The translations under genes were made by a program, and so were the position numbers. Of a stretch of DNA of 64,000 bases, positions 45,370 through 54,356 are shown piece after piece; position 1 is the first letter of the stretch; every line of letters starts with the position of its first letter. This stretch comes from Aplidium turbinatum (Eukaryota; Chordata; Ascidiacea; Aplousobranchia; Polyclinidae). Location: NCBI GenBank assembly GCA_918807975.1, contig OU964919.1, forward strand, positions 29,705,824-29,769,823, in the 5' to 3' direction. The notes beneath the pieces are model-generated. The model had not been told where the DNA came from. It ran no database searches and was given only the letters and a program-made list of their open reading frames with translations.

Positions 45370-46917
45370 GTCTTTATTACGATGGGCGCCTGGATGCTAA
45401 AACGGTTGTGAAAGAGAGCACATTGCCTTCATCATCATCAACACAAAAAGAAGCCCACTGGCCACTACTCTGTTGTTTCACAGCCTGACGAAACTTATCT
45501 GGGATTTTGCAGCCCTGAAAATGGGACTGGTATGTCATGCATATGATTTTATATTATCTGTTGAACTAAAGGAGCTGGATAGCCATATAAAGCATAACTA
45601 GTACACATGATACAAAGTGAACTAAAGTAGCCTATGAAAGACTGCTTCTGTTCTTGGATGGATATTTTTAACAATGACACTTTTCTCAACAGATAAATGT
45701 GTAGCTGATAGCATCTTGGACTACTTGGAATCATTGGAGGTTGATGCTGGGGATATCAGTGTGTTAGGCTGTGACGGAACAAGTTGCAACGCTGGGTGGA
45801 AAGGGGGTTCAATGGCATGCATTGAACAAAGGCTGGCAAGACCGTGTCAACGAGTAGTATGCATGTTGTATCATTGTGAACTGCCACTGCCACTATCATT
45901 GTGAACTGCTACTACGCAAGCTGTTTGAAAAACTTGATGGTTCAACAACAGGCCCAAGTAGCTTTTCTGGACCAATTGGTCAGCTGGCAGCAACAGATGT
46001 ATGGCAACAGCCTTGCCAGAAGTTTGATCCTCTCAAGCTTGCAGAATTTCCGTTGCTAAGCAAAGAAGTCGAAAATAGTTTGTCAACAGATGCAAAATAT
46101 CTTTATCAAATGTGCATGATGGTGAATGATGGAAATATTTCTGGGGCACTGAAGAAAAAAATTGGTCCGGTATCACATGCACGATGGTTAACTTTAGCAT
46201 CTCGCTTGCTCAGGATGTATGTTTCCATTACACCTGAATCTCCATCCTATCCTGCTGTGAAAAAGCTGGCAACATATATTGTTGGTGTATACTGGAAACT
46301 GCACATCAACATAAAACATAGAAGATCAATTCAACAAGGTCCCTTACTTTTATACCAAGAAATAGCAACCCAGAGAGATTTACTTTTAGATGTTGGTGAT
46401 CTCAATGTTGTGGAAACTTGTGTTCAGAATAACTGCTACTTTGCTCACCCTGAAAACCTTCCTTGGAATGCTGGGGGATGACAATAAAGCTATTCGTTCA
46501 GAAGCTGTGAAGATCATTCTAAAAATCCGACGAACCAAATCACAAGGTAAACTTCGAGAATTCTACCTTCCGAAATTAAATTTTGATGCCACATGTTATA
46601 CCAAAATGATAACAATGGCATGTGATGGAAGAGCTGCACCAACATACCTGACAAAAAACAAAGGATATCAGCAAATACATGAGCCGCCAATCCTGCAAAA
46701 CTGTGACATCAAGCAGTGTATTAACTTCCCAGTTCAGTTCAATTACCCTAATCATACAGTCAGTTGAGCGAGCAGTTAAGCTAACTACAGAGTCAACAAG
46801 CCACATCACTGGCAAAGGCCGACAAGTGGGAGAAGCACTATGCAAGCTTTCTGGCAGAAGCAAGAAGTGGAATGGTCCACACTACCGTGTAACCAGAAAG
46901 GCTGCATTGCGAGAATA
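45370..46917 (+). pseudogene. Element E transposase, catalytic part
   Basis: Blocks in order: YYDGRLDAKTVVKES (45382), then in another frame QPDETYLGFCSPENGTG; VLGCDGTSCNAGWKGG (45755-45800, candidate first Asp); VVCMLYHCELPL (C-x-x-x-H); FEKLDGSTTGPSSFSGPIGQ; KIGPVSHARWLTLASRLL; NNCYFAHPENL; after a frame change at about 46465, MLGDDNKAIRSEAVKIIL, KLREFYLPKLNFDAT and NYPNHTVS. The next frame holds SVERAVKLTTEST and GKGRQVGEALCKLSGRSKKW to the stop at 46917. Element A has the same blocks in the same order. A tandem duplication of YHCELPL near 45880-45910 breaks the frame. Confidence 0.8.
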
Positions 46918-47639
46918 ACAAGGGTTCATTGATACCAGATTATGGTTGTCATGATGTGTGCTTTTACATGCAACCCAACTGTATGGTTACTATAATGTAA
47001 TGTGTATTTTCAAGTGCCATTCAGTGTATAGTTGTTATTGTGTACCGTTTGTGGGTCCTCCATTGCAGTGAAAATTGCATGGTTGCAATAATCTGTGGTC
47101 TTCATGCACCACCCAAGTTACAAACCTTGTTGTTGTACTTCTTGCTACATCTTAGTGCTTGAGAATACACGGTAAAATTTCATTAAAAAAAGTGATTGTG
47201 AAATACAAGCATGTGATAAACCTGTACTATTCAAGGACAAACTGGAAGTAGCACAACATGTAGATTGTAGACTGTAGTATGCAATACCTGCACCTATATG
47301 CCAACGTATTACTTGTACACTAAAAAACGAAACTTCCAAAATTAAGCCAAACTTATCAAAAACCTGTACAATGTGTACATACTTGTTCTCCATGAAAAAC
47401 CAATAAAAATGAGTACTTACATGACCTGGTTAAGATGAATATTGTAAAAATTACGGCTGTTTTAAATTTCGTCAACTGGCGAGACGGACCGGGGCAGGGT
47501 CTAAACATAATTCAACTTCAAAAAAATTTTGGGAATCTCATTTTTTTGGGTCAAAGCAAAAATTTAACACCCAGGCCTAATCAATTTCTAAAATCACCCA
47601 AAAAGGGCCAGCCTAATATTTAGGTGCAGAGCACTGTGG

Positions 47640-48140
47640 CGCCCGTTCATTTAGGTGCTATTCGTAGTAAAGTCTGCAGATTGTTTCAGCTTGGCAGGTA
47701 GGGCAATGCTTTTCACACAAAAGTTTATATTGAACAGGAAAATATATTGTTTTTTTAATGGGCGTGTTCGGCATTTATTTGTTGTTAGTCCAGGTTTGCG
47801 TTGGCGAAAGCTTTATCAATAAATTATTCAAGTTTCCGAACATGACTGAGTTCACTTTTAGTTATATAAGTCAAAAATAACTACACTGAACATCAGTAAA
47901 AAATATGCCGTAACCTATATTCAAACGGGTGGTAGGCTTGAGTGAAGAGTAACTTAGTTTTCCATTAAAACCCCGACTAGGTTTTGCCAAAGCTAAGCTG
48001 ATACAATCTGCAGATTTCACTAGAAATAGCACCTAAATGAACGGGCGCCACAGTGCTCCGCACCTAAATATCCTGACGCCACAGTGTGCGCGCCTATTTG
48101 ACCAGTGCCTAACTGTCTGCGCCTAATAGACGTGGACCCC
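47640..48140. repeat. Interior and right arm of fold-back element P
   Basis: From about 48025 the sequence is the inverse of the reconstructed left arm (GCACCTAAATGAACGGGCGC and onward). The loop between about 47690 and 48000 is non-coding. Confidence 0.8.
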
Positions 48141-48147
48141 TGGCTAC

Positions 48148-48585
48148 TCGCAGACTGTTTGCTTTACAGATCATCACCAGAAACTATTTATACATAAAAA
48201 GCAGCCACAATGAGTTTTTCAATTTATTAAAAATCTTTAACAGGCTGTTTCGCTTTTTACTCCAGTATCACTTCTTTGTTCTTTTTATCCAGCAGCCTGA
48301 GTAAACCTGTAAAAACCGTTATACAAGCTTGTCTGGTAGCCCACTGTCATTCATCTATGACGTCAAAAATTATAAAAAAACAGCTGATTAAAATAATTCA
48401 ATAAGCTTGCTGTATGTGCGTTACAAAGTAACTTTGCTACAAAGTATTTACGTCATAAAGTACTTTTGTAAATTTTTTACTGTTAATGAATAGGGCCAAA
48501 ATTTCATTTGGGTCATTTTGATAGGGGATTTCAGGTCATTAGAGTGCACAGAAAAAATGCCACCCTATTTTTTTTTCATCTTTGT
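48148..48585. other. Spacer between elements, no gene recognised
   Basis: No motif-bearing frame was found. The sequence ends with the GCCACCCTA block that may be the right terminus of element K. Confidence 0.4.
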
Positions 48586-48589
48586 AGTA

Positions 48590-48782
48590 TCAAGTTTAAC
48601 ATCTTCAAGTTTATTACATTTACATAAACATAAAACTACGCAACAAATTAAGTATCGAACTCTTTCGACATCACAAGTAGTTATTCCTGAAGAGGACATC
48701 TTGTGATGTCGAAAACGTTCGATACTTAATTTGTTGCGTAGTTTTATGTAAATGTAATAAACTTGAAAATGTTAAACTTGAT
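48590..48782. mobile_element. Inverted-repeat retroelement terminus, Penelope-like, with hammerhead-like core
   Basis: Arms of about 85 bp (TCAAGTTTAACATCTTCAAG through ACATCACAAG at 48592-48677, and its inverse at 48700-48782) surround a 22-bp loop. In the right arm CTGAAGA (48687-48693), a GACATC-TTGT-GATGTC hairpin (48695-48710) and GAAA (48711-48714) follow the hammerhead-ribozyme order CUGANGA, stem II, GAAA, with one extra G. Penelope-like elements are known to carry hammerheads in their repeated ends. The assignment is inferred; no reverse transcriptase is present here. Confidence 0.5.
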
Positions 48783-49165
48783 CACGTTGCTCGGCTTCGT
48801 ATGCCTATGGTTCAACAAGACAAACTCTCTACCGAAGCTCTATCATTTATAGTATCATCTAACAAAATCAAGAAAGTTTTTGCTTAACAAAAAAAATACA
48901 TGAAATCTTTTTTCATGACAAATGTGCCCACACTAACAAAGAAATTTGCTGTTTTAAGCTATTTTTGAGTAAATTATTTTTGCTGTTCTTTGTTTGACCC
49001 ATTAACTTAGAAAAAATAATATCATATATTTTATATATCATAATGGCTCTTTATGTTGATTTCCTTGTTTACAGAAACGCTGCAAATCAAAGACATGGGT
49101 CTACCAAAATGATTAATGAAAAAGTATTTGTTCTCCTGTTCAATTATAGTATACCGTTCGATTAT

Positions 49166-49437
49166 GGTCAGCGGTGGCTTAGTGGTTAGTGCGCCCGCCT
49201 CTGAATCGGTAGGCATGGGTTCGATACCTTGTCGGGTCATACCAAAGACTTTTTAAAAATGGTACTGAATCTAATTCCTGCTTGGCACTGAGCAATGGAA
49301 TGGATTCGGGTAATAATGTACTCAGTTGCGCCTCTATACGGCTGCATTGATACTGTCTGCTTTGTAAAGCGCTGAGGAGCAACGCATTCTGCGATGGATA
49401 CAGCGCTATATAAAAACTAACATTATTATTATTATAG
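49166..49437 (+). mobile_element. tRNA-derived SINE (family 2)
   Basis: The head has box A GTGGCTTAGTGGTTAGTGCG (49172-49191) and box B GGTTCGATACC (about 49218-49228). The body ends in AAGCGCTGAGGAGC and CAGCGCTATATAAAAAC, followed by ATT repeats. The GCGCTATATAAA tail is the kind shared with CR1/L2-type LINEs, which would supply its reverse transcriptase (inference). It looks complete. Confidence 0.88.
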
Positions 49438-49609
49438 TATATAATATTTACTGTACCGTTGGGCCATATAATATTATAATTTGTAAAGGGGTTGCGGGCC
49501 GGATGATCGTCCTTGGTTGTCGACCACTGCTCTAGAGAGAAATGCTTACGGTCTTTCTTATGGTTATGGCCTACTGAACTGTATTTTAAATAATTTGCTG
49601 TATTCTGAG

Positions 49610-49866
49610 TAAAGCCTGAGCACCTGAACTGACGGGACTCATGTTGCCAACCTCCTCGTGGTGAGTCCTGGTAATTCAAATTAATGAAGCGAATGGCAAC
49701 AATCAGAGACCGCAACTCACAGGGCACCTGGGGTGGTAAAAGGATAAACCCTCGTCCCCGGTGTCCAATGAGAGAAATTCATCCTCATGTCGGAATAACA
49801 ATCTTGCAGCTAAACGTTGAAGGCCTTACCAAAGCCAAATGTGACATGTTGGAACATCTCACCTGA
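49610..49866 (+). mobile_element. LINE 5' fragment (endonuclease start)
   Basis: The frame at 49684-49866 ends ITILQLNVEGLTKAKCDMLE, the opening beta strand of an APE-type LINE endonuclease with its conserved N-x-E. A stop follows shortly after. The preceding CTGGGGTGGTAAAAGGATA block also occurs at about 62131, immediately beyond the end of the other LINE. Only the 5' tip is present, which is unusual for LINEs, so an internal deletion or rearrangement is likely. Confidence 0.6.
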
Positions 49867-49869
49867 ACT

Positions 49870-50640
49870 GACACATTAGCATATTGACTGAATCATACTT
49901 TAACAAGTGACAAACAAAACCTTTATCTTCTTTCCAAATGTTTGAAAGATTATTGTCGATGGCATTGTCTTTTTTATAAGATTGGAGACGTGTGATTTCA
50001 TTATCTTTCATGGGGTGAATTTAGTTCAACACATGGGAATTATATTATTGCATCAGATTTGTAAAAAGATGAGCAAAGATAATACAAGTGTACAGTCTAA
50101 TCACTGTGGTATTTTGATAAAGGCATTGCCTACAGTAGAACTTTAGTGAATCAAATCACTTGATTTAATGAAGAAAATGTTTAGCTGCCCTTCCTCACAC
50201 CAGAAAAAGGGGTTATGCCAAATCATGTTCGAATTGGTCGAACAGTTGCCAAAATGCATAACATGCAGATTACATTTCCGCTATTAATGGCAGTGGAGCT
50301 AAGAATGATTACTGATATGCCCATACCTCCAGACTTAAAGGCCTAAGCAGGGCAAACTTTTTTCAAATTGTTTAGAGAACAAAAAGGTATTTGTTAGAAG
50401 TTTGTTTAATGATATAGCTTTAACACAGCGCCCACTAGTGGTAATCTATTTTTTTTTTTACAAAATGTGCTCAGAAACTGCCTCTGTGGATGGAGAAAAT
50501 GTTGATCAAATTTTCTCTAAACTTCGAATTTATGATTAATATTCATTAACACAAAACCAAAAAAAAGTAAAGCTGTTTTTGAGAAGGTCGGGCCAACACC
50601 TTAATGTCCACCATATACTTGCAATGACTATCATTTCTTG
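49870..50640 (+). other. PUF60 intron end, no element recognised
   Basis: AT-rich intron sequence runs up to the acceptor at 50652. No terminal repeats or coding motifs were found. Confidence 0.5.
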
Positions 50641-50652
50641 TTATGTTGCCAG

Positions 50653-50743
50653 GTCGGACCATCAAAGTAGGCAGGCCAAGCAATATCGGACAAGCTCAGC
50701 CTATTATTGATCAATTAGCTGAAGAATCAAAGCGATATAACAG
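50653..50743 (+). CDS. PUF60: PUF60 exon: RRM1-RRM2 linker
   Basis: The acceptor TTGCCAG ends at 50652 and a GT donor starts at 50744. It continues [20 protein letters not shown] and [11 protein letters not shown], almost identical to the vertebrate [20 protein letters not shown] linker. The intron before it is about 35.8 kb and packed with nested transposons. It was assigned by homology and matching phase. Confidence 0.95.
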
Positions 50744-50881
50744 GTATTTTGTTGTGACACTGTTTCATAAACAATGAGCTTTATATCACTAAAAAGTCCC
50801 AATTCTGAAAATAAGTTTTGAAACCAAAACAAACTCCTCAATACGCTTCATCAAATTAATGTTTGGATGAAAATTTATTGT

Positions 50882-51971
50882 TTAACCCTCTGTCTACCGA
50901 AAAAAATATATACAAGTTTTACCGTTGGGGTCCATTGGACCTCAAACTCCAAAGGACTTGTTTTGGACAAAAAAAATCAGTTTCAATGATGAAATTAAAA
51001 CTCAATAGGAAAGGACGTAACCTACTACAAAAATCATAACTTACAAACACTGTAGAAAAACCAAAAATACTCGAAATTTAACAAACAAGTCATACAGTAG
51101 CCCATGCACAAACCAAATTGATACGGAATTGGTTTATTCTTGAGCAATGGTGAAACTACTAAGATAATTAGCTAAAAAAACGCATATTAGGCCTACATAT
51201 TAGTTCACAAGAAATATTGTGAGTTTATATATTATCGCATTCATGATCAAATGATTTGCGAATGTTCTTGGCAAACGTTGAGTTTGCAAATAGTACAGAA
51301 TTGCCTGTAATGTTTGGTGTTTGTGTCTTTCGCAAAGATAGCATCTATAGCCTTCTTTGATTTTGGCACCTGATCTTCAACACTCAACATCTGTTTCTTT
51401 TGTTTTGTTACGGATTTCAATGTTATTAAGTCAATGTTATTAAGTTGTTATCGATTGTCTGTCTATGGATTTAGATGTCTTGTTGATATTGAAGTCGAAG
51501 CTGGTAATCCAGCAAGCTCTTTTCCTAGTTGAATCTAAAATTCTCTTCTCCTTCATGCTGAATGTTGTGCTGCTATTTTCGCCTTGCAATTGATGCCATA
51601 TCACAAAAGCATCGACAGCAGTGACATCGATCGTATTGTAAAATAGAGCTATCGGCAATCTTTTCGTCATTCTTTTGGAAGTGTATTTCCTAACCATTGT
51701 GTCAATAGTGTCAACTTCCCTTTTAGTGCTGATGCAACACACGATTACTTCGAATGCAGCAGGCTTGGGGTCCATTGGACCCCACAGTACAAGATGCTAT
51801 TATTTTTTTCTATACTACTAACGTTTGTTTGAGATAAATAATTATTATATTGTCCTAAAGATCAAGCAAAGTTGTGAAAAGTCAAGGTATATCAATATCG
51901 CATCTGCTATATCTCCTGAGAAATCGCAGAGCGAAATTTGTTTTGGGGTCCATTGGTGGACAGAGGGTTAA
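50882..51971 (-). mobile_element. piggyBac element, 5'-deleted, TTAA flanks
   Basis: The element spans 50886-51967, starting CCCTCTGTCTACCG and ending GTGGACAGAGGG with TTAA on each side (50882-50885, 51968-51971). GGGGTCCATTGGACC-type blocks recur inside both ends. It has the C-terminal part of a piggyBac transposase on the minus strand. Confidence 0.9.
51240..51775 (-). pseudogene. piggyBac transposase C-terminal part
   Basis: Minus-strand frame: STKREVDTIDTMVRKYTSKR, MTKRLPIALFYNTIDVTAVD and AFVIWHQLQGE. This matches the V-D-x-x-D...Y...R...W/L-P...F...I-D...N/D-A-x-x-I-W stretch of piggyBac proteins (PGBD family), including the last catalytic Asp region. Further on, in another frame near 51345-51250, FAKDTNTKHYRQFC and TICKLNVCQEH fit the C-terminal cysteine-rich finger. 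The N-terminal two thirds is absent. Confidence 0.85.
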
Positions 51972-52139
51972 AACAGAACCGATAATTTTTTTATCTTGTG
52001 ACCCTATCCTGACTAGTGAATATTATACGACTTGACTTGAATTACTTTTTTAAACTTCTGTCATATTTCGGTAAATACACAACCAATGTGTTTAAAATCG
52101 CTTTCAAAGCACTTTATTAATATCTACATAATTGCGTAT

Positions 52140-52777
52140 GTTTAAACCAAGGGACTCAAACACGATGGCCGCATGCGGTCTGTGAGGACTTTTGGTGCAG
52201 CTCGTGATGCATTTTTAAACTGAAATAATTAGCAATTGCAGTACATAGTTTTTTTATAGATTTAAAAAGATAAAATGCACTCTAATATTGCGCAAAAAAT
52301 CTGACAATGCCCATCAAACTTCACACGACTTTTTAGTACTACTGTCGCGCCATTTTATTGCTACTAGAAACACGTATTGTTGCATTACAATCACATTTGC
52401 CTATTCACTTGCGGTGTCGTTATCGCAATAGTAACCTAGATATTTGCTGGTTAGTTCATTAAAGGTTTATTTTTTCTGCGCTTTTGACAGTTGATTGCAA
52501 GATTTTTGGCCTGCTCTCCTGGTCGTCGTTTCGTTTGCGTTTTTTTTTTCATTTTCATTTTTTTTCATTTTTCTTTTATTTTGCGTTCTTCCAGTGTTTT
52601 TCCATCTGTTTTTTCTTGCACATTCTTGGTGTGTTCTTAGCCTACTACCTTTTTATTGTGTTTTAACTGTGTTATTTTCTTAATTAATTTCTTATTGTGT
52701 ATTGTGGCCCTCGGATTAATTTACAAGTGTTCATGTGGCCCTCACAGCAATTTGAGTTTGAGACCCTTGGTTTAGAC
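52140..52777. mobile_element. hAT MITE, CAAGGGACTCAAAC termini
   Basis: The element spans 52148-52769 with ends CAAGGGACTCAAAC and GTTTGAGACCCTTG. The flanks GTTTAAAC and GTTTAGAC match at seven of eight positions. GTGGCCCTC-type blocks occur near the right end. It is non-coding. Confidence 0.85.
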
Positions 52778-53423
52778 CAGTGCTTCCCAACCTTTTTCAG
52801 TTTGTGACCCACTTTTAATGCAAGTTTTATTGTGCGTCCCACAATGAGATATAACATCTTTATTATGGCTTCTTTACTACTGGACCGTACGTACTGAAAT
52901 AGTTAATGCGACACAACACATCTAATTGTTACATTCTTCTCTCGTGTTGTCGCTATATGTCAGGGCATCCGTTAGTTAGCCACTGCTTGGTGTCGTCATC
53001 GATGGAAACTAGACCTTCCATACCATGAGGTGGTCTGTATAGCCGGCAATCCTTGATAATGTGGGCTGCCGTCTGCATTTCACCACACTCACAAGCAGCA
53101 CTCTCTGCCAAGCCCCAGCGCAACATGTCTGCACCATAGCGTTTTGCACGTCTGCACCATTTGTTACATTGTTGCATAATTGATATCGTACGTAATGATA
53201 ATGCAATTATTTCTCGATATATAATAGAAAACAGTGTGTACAATTCTTGAAAATGACAGTCAACAAATGAAGTGAAGATAAGAGTAGCAAAGGCGTGGTG
53301 CTGTTCAAGACCAAACTGCGGCTTGTGAGATACATAGTCATGTCGATATTTTCAGAAAATTTTAACATTCAGTAACATTTAGAAATGCTTCGTGAATCGT
53401 GACCCACCGGTTAGGAAGCACTG
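52778..53423. mobile_element. hAT-like element with a LINE tail inside
   Basis: It starts CAGTGCTTCCCAACC directly after the TSD of the previous element and ends GGTTAGGAAGCACTG. Both ends share the block GTGACCCAC. The right flank does not clearly repeat the left one, so the TSD is lost or altered by the adjoining SINE tail. Confidence 0.65.
52953..53180 (-). mobile_element. LINE 3' end (C-terminal knuckle)
   Basis: The frame reads CNKWCRRAKRYGADMLRWGL, then AESAACECGEMQTAAHIIKD and CRLYRPPHGMEGLVSIDDDT. This is the same C-terminal C-x-C...H...C knuckle as in the LINEs at 38683 and 58193. Only the last 70 codons remain. Confidence 0.75.
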
Positions 53424-53427
53424 GTTC

Positions 53428-53516
53428 CTGTCGTCTGTTGTATCGCATCTGTGATCGCAGTACTGTATGCTATCGCAATGGATGCAAATAAAAACACGAT
53501 TATTATTATTATTAGA
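53428..53516 (+). mobile_element. SINE family 1, tail copy
   Basis: TGTTGTATCGCATCTGTGAT and CTATCGCAATGGATGC are followed by ATT repeats, as at 2105-2203. The tRNA head is absent. Confidence 0.75.
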
Positions 53517-54356
53517 CCAGGCCTCGAAATTCACGGCGGACACCGCGGTCATGTCCGTCGTCACAGCATATGATGTCCGCGGGAAGTACCATCTAGATCG
53601 GTCATATTTGTCCGCCGAGAAAATTGATCAAAATCGTCATTGCATAGCACGAACAATTGTTGCGAATCTATAATTTCCCGTGCATTCTAGCGCGCATCTA
53701 GAAAATGTGAATACTGTGTATAATATCCCTTATCTTTCATTCAAGCAGGAAAACTTTCGATATTTATAATTGGTGACGTTGAATCAGCGTAACAAAGGTG
53801 AATTCTTCGCCGATGAGAGTGCCGGTACTTTTACACTAATCGCGCGCAACTTCGTTCAAGTCTTACGTCACAATGTCTGACTTTGATCTCCGAGTAAGAT
53901 TGATAAGGCAAAGTTGGTTACAAAATTAGATTATACGATTCGGCTATTATAGCAAGATGCAGTAGGGTGTGCCACTTTGTAACTTTTTTTTCATAACCAA
54001 GGTCTCAACCCATTTTGGGGTTCCTTTTAGGACCAAAAACTATCCCAAAAATTTTTGGGGAAAAATATTCGAATTTAGTGGCGCCACAGAGCACTTCGGA
54101 GCAAATTTGGCCGAAATCGCTATATCTGACTGACCGGTAAGGATAGAGAGTTGATTTTAGGCTCTATTGAAAGGTAATCATCATGTTTCTATATGCTTTA
54201 AAAGAACATTTTTCTCTAAAACAAACAAAAATTAAGTTATTGCCAAAAAACTGATTTTCGCTGAATTTTTGGGCATTTTTACTGCATTACATAGTATTGC
54301 CTTACACTTTGTATAGGTTTTAGCAGATTTTTTTATTGGTAGTTTGGTGTTATACA

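Larger units (their letters stand above)
43997..47624 (+). mobile_element. TIR transposon, TAGGCTGGCCC termini (element E)
   Basis: The element spans 44005-47615. It begins TAGGCTGGCCCCTTTTTGGG and ends AAAAAGGGCCAGCCTA, with inverted repeats of about 230 bp. The TSD ATATTTAG is perfect at 43997-44004 and 47616-47623. It carries a transposase gene on the plus strand with a long intact first exon, and is the best-preserved autonomous-type element in the window. Confidence 0.93.
40234..48147. mobile_element. Fold-back element, 8-bp TSD CTGGCTAC (element P)
   Basis: The element spans 40242-48139. Left arm starts GGGAGCAGGTCTTTTAGGCG; the right arm reads the complement of GGGTCCACGTCTATTAGGCG. 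The TSD is perfect. The left arm is split twice: after GTGCGCAC (by 40296-43974) and after ATATTTAG (by 44005-47615). With both removed, the two arms align for about 150 bp with few mismatches. The original element was about 590 bp and non-coding. Both arms carry repeated AGGCGC/TTTAGGTGC units. Confidence 0.9.
36490..48568. mobile_element. TAGGGTGGC-ended element carrying a nuclease gene (element K)
   Basis: TAGGGTGGCATTTTTTCT at 36490 is mirrored by AGAAAAAATGCCACCCTA ending near 48568. The match stops after about 18 bp, and no TSD is visible because both flanks are A/T runs, so the pairing is tentative. Within it lie the nuclease-like gene (37105-38395), a LINE inserted in that gene at 38683, and the fold-back with its two transposons. 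Without them about 2.7 kb remains. Confidence 0.5.
35787..49537. mobile_element. hAT shell element, 8-bp TSD CTCTAGAG
   Basis: The element spans 35795-49529. Left terminus CAGGGGTCTGCAACC and right terminus GGTTGTCGACCACTG match at 12 of 15 positions. The TSD CTCTAGAG is perfect at 35787-35794 and 49530-49537. The ends resemble the hAT at 4076-5226. Its 13.7-kb span comes from later insertions: the nuclease element, a LINE, the fold-back 40242-48139, a PLE-like fold-back and a SINE. No hAT transposase remains. Confidence 0.8.

Noticed and set aside
52484-52683. Phe-rich open frames resembling membrane segments
   Set aside because: They lie inside a hAT MITE and result from T-runs.
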